Positions 43,582-64,000 of a stretch of DNA of 64,000 nt are shown in pieces. Within the stretch, counting starts at the first letter, position 1; each line of letters begins with the position of its first letter. Under the pieces are notes generated by a model that worked only from the letters and a program-made list of their open reading frames with translations, was not told the origin of the DNA and ran no database searches. Source of the DNA: Aptenodytes patagonicus (lineage: Eukaryota > Chordata > Aves > Sphenisciformes > Spheniscidae); contig NC_134949.1 in the NCBI RefSeq assembly GCF_965638725.1, positions 41,010,151-41,074,150 of the forward strand. Reading direction: 5' to 3'. A program made the translations under genes and the position numbers.

Positions 43582-46087
43582 ATGCCTTATAAAAGTTACA
43601 TTAAAAAAAAGGAGTATGCATGTTACTTCTCAGTTGGTAGCTGTGAAAAGTGCTGGGATTGCAGCCCTGGAGAATTAAACCTATATATAAAAAGGTGTGA
43701 CATGACCCTCAGTGCCAGGACAATTGTTTCAGCTTTTCTTGAAGCACTTCACTGTTACTCTTCAGCCTAATCTGAACTATGAGTATGTAGGAAAATTAAA
43801 GCATTTAAAGTGTTTTGTCGAGCTTCAAACATCTTTTCTTTACACTATCTTCAGGAAAGCTCAGGAACCTTAACTAAGCAAGAGAACAGAAGTGGAAGGG
43901 GATGATATTCACAAAGGCCCCAATTTAAAGCACAGAAGGCTAATATTTGACTTTGTCTGTGCTGCTAACTAAGTGGGCTTGGGTCCAGTCTCTGGCCTTA
44001 AGGCCAACTGGTGCTTAGGACTAGCCCACTCTCTAGGGATCTCCTGGAAACAGCTAGTTGGAGCAGACCAAATACAGCTGGAGAGTAAATTTACAATTAA
44101 GCAGTGTCGATTACGGAGAGGTCAGTGCTTGAGCTGCACCCAGGTCCTATTTATTTATTTAGCAGTATAAATTTATCGCCAAGGTCTTCTCTTAGTTAAT
44201 GGAGAAAGAAAAATGGTTGTTTCAGTTCACCTAATGCCAACTGACTTTAGAGGGGGGACACATAGCAGAAATCTTGTGTTAATTAATAGGAGGAGGGTGG
44301 CTTCCATAGGCTGAACGTAATTTTTATATATATAACACAAATGTCCTAAGACAATGAATCCGTGAACATCACACCCTTAGCCATCTCTGCAGAAGTGTTA
44401 GTACCTTAAGTCAGCCAGCAGCTACCAGTGACCTGATTGATGTATAGAGAACTTTTCATTACTAGTTATCTTTTGGATCTGAGCATTTTCTAGTGAAACC
44501 GTAAAATCAGTTTTCAGAAAAAAAAATTCAGAAGCTCTTCTGTGTGGCAGTACTGACTCTGGAAGAGTTCTCAAGTTCCTCGTTTGCAAGAGAGAAATCT
44601 AAAGCCTTTGACAAAAGTTTGAATTTTTAGGCAAAAAAAGGAGGGTTTTATGCAAGTACTTTGCTCACAAAGACTGGAACAGCTCCAGCTTGCCTAAGGC
44701 TTACAACTAAATCAGTGGCTGACATAAGAGACATTAAACATATAAGATGAATTCCAGATAGTTGAACAGACTTACAAGTGGGAGGCTCAAACAATTAACA
44801 TAAAAGCAGGCTGGGTGAAGTCTCAAGACAGAAGAATGCAAAATATATAAAAAAATCATGATCCAGTCTACTAAAATAATCATGGATGTTAAAAATATTC
44901 ACTTTTTATTTATGTCTTCAGATTTCTCCTGAGAAGATTTTGTTTGAATCCAAGTCATTCTCCTTTCTGCATTCATATTACCCAATGTCTATGTCATCAA
45001 GAAAAAACATCAAATGTAGCAAGACTTGGCAGCCATGAGATAACCTCCTGTTGTTATGGTGATGTCCTCGACTTCCAAAAACTGAAGTATCGCAGATTTA
45101 TGTGGAAAAGCAGAGCACCAAGTTTTGTTTATTTTTGCTATGACCATGCTAGGGAATAAATACAGACTCCTTTCACAGATTAAGAATGCATCTTCTTTTT
45201 TTTTTTTTTCCACAGCTAGTCAAAAATACAATCTTTTCTGAGATTACAACAGTGGTACCTTAGAGTGTTGTGTACAGTGATAGGGCACTCTGCAACTTCA
45301 ATACCAATTTATGACACTGGGTGGATCTCTGAAGTCAGGAGAACAAGAAAAGCAATCTTTAATTGACACTGTCTTGGCACGAGAAGAGTGGATTGGGCTC
45401 CACCCTGTTTGTTAGCGTCTTGATTTCTCCGTTTTTCATCTGCTTCATGACAGGATGATTTGCTGTGGCATCACTGTACTGTTTGTGACTGAAAGAATGG
45501 GAATAAATTATCACGGCAAACCAGCAGAATAGGTAGTTAAATATTCCTTCTGATGAGAAACTTCAGTTGCTGAAAACTTTGGGAATCTGCAATTCTTCAT
45601 CATGGGCCTTAAACTCACCTTGCTTTTGAAATACTTTTTCTGCACCAGTTCTACTGGATCTGGACTGAACAGAAGTCTTGAAAGGTAAGGGATATTTCTG
45701 CTTAACTTTTGAGCACACATTGTTATAGCCACCTCTTTTAGGTAAAACTTTTCTTCCTTACTCTGTAGTTTCAGTTTTCCAGGATGTCTTCACATTTGTT
45801 ACATAATTACCCAGTTTCTAAAGTGAAAAAGTCTTCAGCTCCTTAGCAGTGTTTGAAGTTAGATGTGCAGGCGTTTGTCCTGGGTGAACCAGGACTAAAA
45901 TTCTGTATTGCCAAAATCAAAAGTATTGTATTTGCATGAGGAAAGTATTTAACGATACAAAAATTGTTCTTTATTAAAAAGCAAATCTCCTGAAATCGAA
46001 TTTGTTGGCTACAGAGAACTTCCTGCTTTTGTCTATCTGCAAAATGTAGCTAAATCTTTAGTGCGCTTAACAAGTGTGTTATCCTCT
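43582..46087. other. Gene-free segment
   Basis: Mostly AT-rich unique sequence. The minus strand around 45,870-45,510 has two overlapping stop-poor frames that look coding-like; see findings. A T17 run is at about 45,194-45,210. Otherwise nothing recognised. Confidence 0.6.
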
Positions 46088-46878
46088 AATTCAACAAGGC
46101 CAAGTGCCGGGTCCTGCACTTCGGCCACAACAACCCCATGCAGCGCTACAGGCTTGGGGAAGAGTGGCTGGAAAGCTGCCCAGCAGAGAAGGACCTGGGG
46201 GTGTTGGTCGACAGCCGGCTGAACATGAGCCGGCAGTGTGCCCAGGCGGCCAAGAAGGCCAATGGCATCCTGGCCTGTATCAGAAATAGTGTGGCCAGTA
46301 GGAGTAGGGAAGTGATCGTGCCCCTGTACTCGGCACTGGTGAGGCCGCACAGACTCGAATACTGTGTTCAGTTTTGGGCCCCTCACTACAAGAAGGACAT
46401 TGAGGTGCTGGAGCGTGTCCAGAGAAGGGCAACGAAGCTGGTGAAGGGTCTGGAGAACAAGTCATGAGGAGCGGCTGAGGGAACTGGGACTGTTTAGCCT
46501 GGAGAAAAGGAGGCCGAGGGGAGACCTCATCACTCTCTACAACTACCTGAAAGGAGGTTGTAGCGAGGTGGGTGTCGGTCTCTTCTCCCAAGTAACTAGT
46601 GATAGGACGAGAGGAAATGGCCTCAAGTTGCGCCAGGGGAGGTTTAGATTGGACATGAGGAAAAACTTCTTTACTGAAAGAGTGGTGAAACATTGGAACA
46701 GGCTGCCCAGGGAAGTGGTTGAGTCCCCATCCCTGGAAGTATTTAAAAGACATGTAGATGAGGCGCTTAGGGACATGGTTTAGTGGGCATGGTGGTGTTG
46801 GGTTGACGGTTGGACTCGATGATCTTAGAGGTCTTTTCCAACCTTAATGATTCTATGATTCCATGATTCTATGATTGT
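46088..46878 (+). mobile_element. CR1 LINE, 5'-truncated 3' end
   Basis: Starts within the RT frame at TTCAACAAGGCCAAGTGCCG and runs to a tail of ATGATTCTATGATTCCATGA repeats. The frame at 46,138-46,467 ends in a frameshift near ACAAGTCATGAGGAGCGG, where the 61 kb copy has extra bases (ACAAGTCTTATGAGGAGCGG), and reopens at about 46,568-46,783. The copy is very similar to the corresponding part of the 61 kb CR1. Confidence 0.95.
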
Positions 46879-49800
46879 ATCACCACACCTTCACTGACTT
46901 GCGTGGCATTGCAGCATCGTACAGCCACAAAGGGTTCATCCCAGAATTTATGTAAGTCTGTTTTGTTACAAAAGCATCCCGCCCTCCTTCACATGGAAAA
47001 GGCAGAGAACTGGAGTCACTACAGCTTAGAGCAACTGAAAAAATGTTGGAAAAAGGGAGTAGGAGGAGATAGGAAGTCATGCCCTGATTGGAGACCTGAC
47101 AGGTGAAACACTACCACCCATTGATTACACTGGCAGAGTTCTGCCTGCAAATAGCCATAGTGTAGTTCAGTGCTGGTTTAGTTCAGATGCAGATAAAGAC
47201 ACGATGAGCAACTACTTGAAAAGTCTTAGTAAAAGCTGTTCACATAGACACAGCATTTTGGTACTTAAGCCACTGCTCAAGGAAAGCATAGTCTGCCATC
47301 CTATTAAGGAGATTATTTCTGAAATGTGAGTCACATATTTCCCTGTTGCTCTTCATCTTCCAATGGGTTATAGACTGGTCTACTTTTTGAGCCTTTACAG
47401 TGAAACAGAAATTCAACAAATAGTTGGGCTTGATAGCCTGTTGGTGTGGTTTCTCTATCAGGAAGAAATGTTTAAGAATTTTACAAACTTTTTTTTGCTT
47501 TTTGGGAAGTGCTGTTGTGCTAAAATCAAAACATACTGGTTTCAACTAATTTTTTATTGCAAAGGTCCTAAAGTCAGAACAGAATATGGACAAAATTCTT
47601 GTAACACAGACATCCCTTACAAGAGCTAGTAGTCTGATGGTTGGAGTAGTCAGTTAAAAATAGTAAACCCACTTTCAATCCTTGTTCTGCTGAATTCTGT
47701 AAAGATGAGTAAAGACCAGTAAACATTGGCCTTCTGCATTCCCAGTGATTTCCAAACCATTAAATCATTTGGAGGTGAATCACTCAATTTAATTCTTTTG
47801 GTTAAACTGTCATGTCAGCAGCCAAAAATCTCTTTCCAAGCTCAGTTCATTTGATCTTGCTGACAAGAAGACAAAAAAAAAGGGATTTCCTCTCTTCGCA
47901 TTTGTCTGAAAATTGGTGTCGAGGTGTGCTGGAGCATCCACTTTGCACTTGTGCATCCACTCATTATATTGCCACTTCTACCTTCCCACCAATGTGTTAC
48001 TTCTTGCTGGTGTCATTGAACAAAACTTTTTCTACCTCTTGTTCTGCCTGAGGGTTCTTCCCATGTTCCAGTCGCTCTCTCCCCACCGGTGTTTCCCAGG
48101 CATTCTGCCTGCTCTTCTCTTCTTTGCAATCCTCTTTTTTGCCCTAGATTTTTTTTTTTTTTTTTTAACCTGAAGCCACCAGTCTTCTTTCATATAAAGC
48201 CCCAGCTCAACAATTTCATAGCTCCCATCTGCCCTTCCTCTGGACTGCATTTTCAAGTATTTTCCTTTTAAAGAACTACAGCTTATGTCTTCACAGCTAT
48301 TTGGGCACCCATTTCCAACTAAAATCAATGTGAGCTTGGCAAACCTGTAAGAATCCAGGCCTAGTCACTAATAACCTGGAGAACTATATTTTTTATTAAG
48401 ACTTTATTCCATGTCTAGATTTAGCTTTGGTTCATCCCCCCTCCCCCAGTATCTCTTACAAATTATTTTAAACACGGTAAAAAGTTAGTCATCTTAAATC
48501 TTGAGCAGTATTTACCAGAATTTTCCAATTCTGCTAAATACCCTAGAGGTAAATGCGATGTAACTCTTTTGCTGAAAATCTTAAACCTAACAGTTTGATC
48601 TATGTAGAAAAATATATATGTGTGTAGTTCCATCACTTCTGCACAGTCTGCCTAAACAGGTCAAACTGCTGATTTGAGTTATGCATGACAAGTCACACCC
48701 ACTTGTGTTGAGGCAGACGTGGAAGGACATGTGTTTTCACAGGCTAAAAATGTATGTAACTTAATGATTCTGAATAATTTAAAAGTTATCTAAATCTACA
48801 AGCCAGCCAATCCTGCGCCCTTACATAGGTATTATTCTGTTAACATAGACTATGCTCTACCTAGCAAGGTGATACAGAACAATGATGCAGCTTTGACGCC
48901 AGTCCCGTGGTTGTTCTCCACCCTATGTTGGTATTCATTTCTCAAAGCAGTTTTGGTGTACATGAGCTGGATTCCTCCTGAAGTAGCCTAACCTTCCAGT
49001 TTCCCTCCAGATGATACACTCAAAGGCTTGAGGGGTCTGACCCCACATGAGGACCACGCCATCGCAAAGTCCAGCAGCATGTACCTAACAAGTGCCAATA
49101 GGAGACTCTCACGCAGGGCAGAGCTCTCAAACACCCTCGATCCATCTGATGCTCTGGAGAGCCAAATGCCATGGGAGCATTTGCCTCAGCTGCCAGCTCT
49201 CAGCTCTTTCCTGAAACTCTGCTGATCCTTCCTCAATCATCCACATTCCTTGCGCAGTCCTTTCCCATCTTTACCTGCCTTACTTCCTGTTACTCTTCCC
49301 CATTGCTGAACCCTTTATTATTCTATTACCTTATTTTTACGGTCTAGTTCAATCTCTTTAACTTTTCTGCTGTGTAAAATGCCTTCCAGCTCCCAGAAAT
49401 CCACTAACAACATTACTTGTTCATCTGAAAGTGACAAAGGTATCACAAAAACAATAGGATAACTCAGTGACAGTGCCAGGAGCTTGCTAACCTCAGGACT
49501 GCTACCAAATACGAGAGGATCAGTGAGCAGTAATTTATGAAATTTAAAGCAGGTGGTCTTCTCAAAGAACTTCTCAAAAAACTGAACACTCTAGGGGGAT
49601 GTGTCTTGGGCTGGGCACTGGGTGGTAATGTGGATCCCCTCAACACTCTCTCACTTTTGGGGAACTCAAAAGGACCAAAGGACAGGGTAAGTTCACTAAT
49701 GGAACTCGGAACAATTATTCAAAGAAAGAGTGTTTCATGGATGGCCTTGAAGACTTTAATCACTGTTTTGCCCACAGTGGACTTGTCTACGCAAAGCTGG

Positions 49801-50613
49801 TTAGCCAGTGATTAGTAGGAGTTGGGGTTGCAAGACTCTACAAGGCAGCATGTACTCTTTTGAACACAAGTATGGATTCCAAAAATATTGTGCAATAACG
49901 GTAAAGGAATGGAGCCAGCTCAGAGACACCTTCAAAAGGTGCCCCTCCACATCTGAAAATTTCACACCCATTGTTGATTATCCCATATGTTATGATCGTG
50001 CAGTTCCACAAGCCTGAGGTCACCTCCCATCCCCATGAACTTCCAGTCAACCATGGGCAAAGCAGCTGGAGCAGCAAGGTCTTCAGAAGCACATTCTTCC
50101 ACTGCTTCCTCAGAGAAAAGGACATGCCAGAGGACTGGAGGCCACTTTGTTCATGGTGTCTTCCTAGTATTGCTACTGCAGGTGCTGGATTAAGTCTACT
50201 ATTCTTCCCTACATCTTCCTTGCAGTGTGTGTTGTTCAAACTTGGACAGAGAAGGTAGATCAGACAGCACAAGCCCTTGTGTCACTTGGAAATGGTACAA
50301 ATAATAACACTAAAAGGGCTTTCATATGCAATTTTTTATACTAGTGATAATAACATGGGCACTGGTATGTTAATGCCATTGGCGTGAATTAAATGAATGA
50401 AGAGGTTGGTGTTTCCAGGGGGACTCACAGAAAGGTTTGTAGGCTATCTTCCTTTCAGATAGTTTCAAACTACAAGTGTAATAGAGCCGTGAAGCACTGG
50501 GCCAAATTCTGTATCATCCAAAATAAACTCCCCAGATCAAATATACTGGAGGTATTGGAAGCCTGAACACCCACTACTTTCAATATATTGATCCTTTCCT
50601 AGTTCACTGGATT
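46879..50613. other. Gene-free segment (3.7 kb)
   Basis: Short open frames exist, the longest on the minus strand at 50,272-49,838 and on the plus strand at 49,537-49,815, but I recognise none. T-runs near 48,152-48,166. No intact gene or complete transposon identified. Confidence 0.6.
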
Positions 50614-50863
50614 ATCATAGAATCATAGAATCATTAAGGTTGGAAAAGACCTCTAAGACCATCGAGTCCAACCGTCGACCCAACACCACCATGCCCACTA
50701 AACCATGTCCCTAAGTGCCTCATCTACACGTCTTTTAAATACTTCCAGGGATGGGGACTCAACCACTTCCCTGGGCAGCCTGTTCCAATGTTTGACCACT
50801 CTTTCAGTAAAGAAATTTTTCCTCATGTCCAATCTAAACCTCTCCTGGCGCAACTTGAGGCCA
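50614..50863 (-). mobile_element. CR1 LINE, short 3' fragment
   Basis: The plus strand shows ATCATAGAATCATAGAATCA, TTAAGGTTGGAAAAGACCTC and TCCAACCGTCGACCCAACAC, then the antisense of the RT C-terminus (as far as CGCAACTTGAGGCCA). Only about 250 bp remain, the 3' end typical of CR1 5' truncation. Confidence 0.95.
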
Positions 50864-61389
<10,526 letters not shown>

Positions 61390-63795
61390 AGAGAGGAAGC
61401 AGTCTAGGAGGTTCCTAGAGTGTGTGGAAGACAACTTCCTGACACAGCTGGTAAGTGAGCCTACTAGGGGAGGTGCCTCGCTCGACCTGCTGTTTACTAA
61501 CAGAGAAGGACTGGTGGGAGATGTGGTGGTCGGAGGCCGTCTTGGGCTTAGCGACCATGAAATGATAGAATTCTCGCTTCTTGGTGAAGTAAGGAGGGGG
61601 GGCAGCAAAACCACAACCATGGACTTCCGGAGGGCGGACTTTGGCCTGTTCAGGACGCTGGTTGAGAGAGTCCCGTGGGAGACGGTCCTGAAGGGCAAAG
61701 GGGTCCAGGAAGGCTGGACGATCTTCAAGAAGGAAGTCTTAAAGGCGCAGGAGCAGGCTGTCCCTGTATGCCGTAAGAAGAATGGGCGGGGAAGACGACC
61801 GGCCTGGCTGAACGGGGAGCTCTTGCTGGGACTCAGGAAAAAAAGGAGAGTTTACCGCTTGTGGAAGAAGGGGCAGGCGACTCAAGAAGAGTACAGGGAT
61901 CTTGTTAGGTCGTGCAGAGAAGAAATGAGAAAGGCAAAAGCCCAGCTAGAACACAATCTGGCCGCTGTCGTTAAAAGACAACAAAAAAAGTTTTTACAAA
62001 TATATTAATGACAAGAAGAGAGCCAAGGAGAATCTCCATCCTTTATTGGATGCGGGGGGGAACATTGTCACTGAGGATGAGGAAAAGGCTGAGGTACTCA
62101 ATGCCTTCTTTGCCTCAGTCTTTAACAGGCAGGCCAGTTATCCTCAGGGTACTCGGCCCCCCGAGCTGGAAGACGGGGACGGCGAGCAGGATGAACCCCC
62201 CGTAATCCAGGAGGAAGCAGTCAATGACCTGCTACGCCATCTGGACACTCACAAGTCTATGGGGCCGGATGGGATCCACCCGAGAGTGCTGAGGGAGCTG
62301 GCGGAGGTGCTCGCCAAGCCACTCTCCATCATTTATCAGCAGTCCTGGTTAACGGGGGAGGTCCCGGACAACTGGAGGCTTGCCAATGTGACGCCCATCC
62401 ACAAGAAGGGCCGGAAGGAGGATCCGGGGAACTACAGGCCTGTCAGCCTGACCTCGGTGCCGGGGAAGATTATGGAGCGGCTCATCTTGAGGGCGTTCAC
62501 AAGGCATGAGTGGGACAACCAGGGGATCCGGCCTAGCCAGCACGGATTCATGAAAGGCAGGTCCTGCTTGACCAACCTGATCTCCTTCTATGACCAGGTG
62601 ACCCGCCTAGTGGATGAGGGAAAGGCTGTGGATGTGGTCTACCTGGACTTCAGCAAGGCCTTTGACACCGTCTCCCACAGCATTCTCCTAGAGAAGCTGG
62701 CGGCTCACGGCTTAGACAGGTGGACTCTGCACTGGGTCAAAAACTGGCTGGAGGGCCGGGCCCAGAGAGTTGTGGTGAATGGAGTTACATCCAGTTGGCG
62801 GCCGGTCACGAGCGGTGTTCCCCAGGGCTCAGTACTGGGGCCGGTCTTGTTTAATATCTTTATTGATGATCTGGATGAGGGGATTGAGTGCACCCTCAGT
62901 AAGTTTGCAGACGACACCAAGTTGGGTGGGAGTGTTGATCTGCTCGAGGGTAGGAAGGCTCTGCAGAGGGACCTGGACAGGCTGGATGGATGGGCCCAGG
63001 CCAACTGTATGAGGTTCAACAAGGCCAAGTGCCGGGTCCTGCACTTCGGCCACAACAACCCCATGCAGCGCTACAGGCTTGGGGAAGAGTGGCTGGAAAG
63101 CTGCCCAGCAGAGAAGGACCTGGGGGTGTTGTTCGACAGCCGGCTGAACATGAGCCAGCAGTGTGCCCAGGCGGCCAAGAAGGCCAATGGCATCCTGGCC
63201 TGTATCAGAAATAGTGTGGCCAGTAGGAGTAGGGAAGTGATCGTGCCCCTGTACTCGGCACTGGTGAGGCGGCACAGGCTCGAATACTGTGTTCAGTTTT
63301 GGGCCCCTCACTACAAGAAGGACGTTGAGGTGCTGGAGCGTGTCCAGAGAAGGGCAACGAGGCTGGTGAGGGGTCTGGAGAACAAGTCTTATGAGGAGCG
63401 GCTGAGGGAACTGGGACTGTTTAGCCTGCAGAAAAGGAGGCTGAGGGGAGACCTCATCACTCTCTACAACTACCTGAAAGGAGGTTGTAGCGAGGTGGGT
63501 GTTGGTCTTTTCTCCGAAGTAACAAGCGATAGGACGAGAGGAAATGGCCTCAAGTTGCGGCAGGGGAGGTTTAGATTGGACATGAGGAAAAATTTCTTTA
63601 CTGAAAGAGTGGTGAAACATTGGAAGAGGCTGCCCAGGGAAGTGGTGGAGTCCCCATCCCTGGAGGTATTTAAAAGACGTGTAGATGAGGCGCTTAGGGA
63701 CATGGTTTAGTGGGCATGGTGGTGTTGGGTTGACGGTTGGACTCGATGATCTTAGAGGTCTTTTCCAACCTCAATGATTCTATGATTCTATGATT
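61390..63795 (+). mobile_element. CR1 LINE, longest copy, in TMEM19 intron 1
   Basis: About 2.4 kb, 5'-truncated inside the endonuclease part of ORF2. The frame at 61,424-62,008 gives the endonuclease C-terminus (FLTQLVSEPTRGGASLDLLF, LGLSDHEMIEFSL) and linker. A frameshift close to 61,975-62,000 shifts it into the frame of 62,046-63,710, a 554-residue reverse transcriptase with [79 protein letters not shown] and an intact FADD box (codons at 62,903-62,914). The 3' end carries TGATTCTATGATTCTATGAT. Same strand as TMEM19. Confidence 0.97.
62046..63710 (+). CDS. CR1 ORF2 reverse transcriptase, 554-residue open frame
   Basis: Non-LTR reverse transcriptase domain with its C-terminal tail. All the main RT blocks are present in order: block with [20 protein letters not shown] near residue 80, [17 protein letters not shown] near 120, [12 protein letters not shown] near 165, [14 protein letters not shown] near 195, [15 protein letters not shown] near 255 and [10 protein letters not shown] near 288. 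It lacks most of the upstream endonuclease and ORF1, and no promoter is attached, so it is not expected to be mobile. The long open frame suggests a recent insertion. Confidence 0.9.
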   Translation: MDAGGNIVTEDEEKAEVLNAFFASVFNRQASYPQGTRPPELEDGDGEQDEPPVIQEEAVNDLLRHLDTHKSMGPDGIHPRVLRELAEVLAKPLSIIYQQSWLTGEVPDNWRLANVTPIHKKGRKEDPGNYRPVSLTSVPGKIMERLILRAFTRHEWDNQGIRPSQHGFMKGRSCLTNLISFYDQVTRLVDEGKAVDVVYLDFSKAFDTVSHSILLEKLAAHGLDRWTLHWVKNWLEGRAQRVVVNGVTSSWRPVTSGVPQGSVLGPVLFNIFIDDLDEGIECTLSKFADDTKLGGSVDLLEGRKALQRDLDRLDGWAQANCMRFNKAKCRVLHFGHNNPMQRYRLGEEWLESCPAEKDLGVLFDSRLNMSQQCAQAAKKANGILACIRNSVASRSREVIVPLYSALVRRHRLEYCVQFWAPHYKKDVEVLERVQRRATRLVRGLENKSYEERLRELGLFSLQKRRLRGDLITLYNYLKGGCSEVGVGLFSEVTSDRTRGNGLKLRQGRFRLDMRKNFFTERVVKHWKRLPREVVESPSLEVFKRRVDEALRDMV

Positions 63796-64000
63796 CTAAG
63801 TCTAAATCATCTGTGATTCTCAGCTAAACCAAATTTTCTGTAGATTAGAGAAACAGACAGGACAAGGAGAACTGCACTAGATAACTTCAGGCTTGCTTGA
63901 GGATAAATATTCAGGTGGAAACTAGACTATATAACACCCAACTTGTATGTCATGTGGCTACCTTTCCTTAAATACAGAATTTATAGTGTGTATTATTCTT
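63796..64000 (+). other. TMEM19 intron 1, end of window
   Basis: AT-rich unique sequence, nothing recognised. Confidence 0.6.

Noticed and set aside
49838-50272. A 144-codon minus-strand frame and an overlapping 95-codon plus-strand frame
   Set aside because: I could not recognise either, and there are no splice sites or promoter to support a gene; listed as gene-free sequence.

Overview
The window looks like autosomal DNA from a bird, probably a neoavian species. It carries CR1 LINEs with the ATTCTATGATTCTATGAT-type 3' tail, several copies of an avian LTR beginning TGTCCTGGTTTTGGCTGGGA, long AT-rich introns with vertebrate splice sites, and two sharp CpG islands. Gene order (ZFC3H1 minus; THAP2 relic plus; TMEM19 plus) matches the vertebrate ZFC3H1-THAP2-TMEM19 block (human 12q21). 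The species cannot be named from the sequence.

Positions 1-30,371 hold the 5' three quarters of ZFC3H1 on the minus strand. I could place 23 coding exons (about 1,508 codons, phase-consistent throughout) by splice sites and by recognising the protein; the last part of the gene runs off the left edge. ZFC3H1 is the zinc-finger scaffold of the nuclear PAXT complex, which links the MTR4 helicase and the RNA exosome to polyadenylated nuclear RNA. Its exon 1 lies in a CpG island (about 29,520-30,720) with a perfect TCTCGCGAGA element and a THAP11/ZNF143-like element.

Directly across that island, on the plus strand, are the decayed first two exons of THAP2 (30,797-30,868 and 31,676-about 31,860). 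Two of four zinc ligands are gone, the first exon reads into a stop and has no splice donor, and the second exon has several in-frame stops. This unitary-pseudogene candidate is the most interesting single observation here.

From 32 to 56 kb there is no intact gene. The region is a landing zone for retroelements: four copies of one LTR family (33,987-34,556 and 34,626-35,189 in tandem; 38,608-39,148 inverted; 42,989-43,581), a fragment of a different LTR (39,867-about 40,050), a decayed gammaretrovirus-like provirus internal region on the minus strand (about 40,051-42,860, RNase H, integrase and env remnants), and three 5'-truncated CR1 copies (36,768-38,051; 46,088-46,878; 50,614-50,863).

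At 55,950-57,240 a second CpG island contains the first coding exon of TMEM19 (plus strand, coding from 57,005 or 57,047 to 57,134). Its remaining exons lie beyond the window. Intron 1 of TMEM19 carries the longest CR1 (about 61,390-63,795), with a nearly intact reverse transcriptase reading frame.
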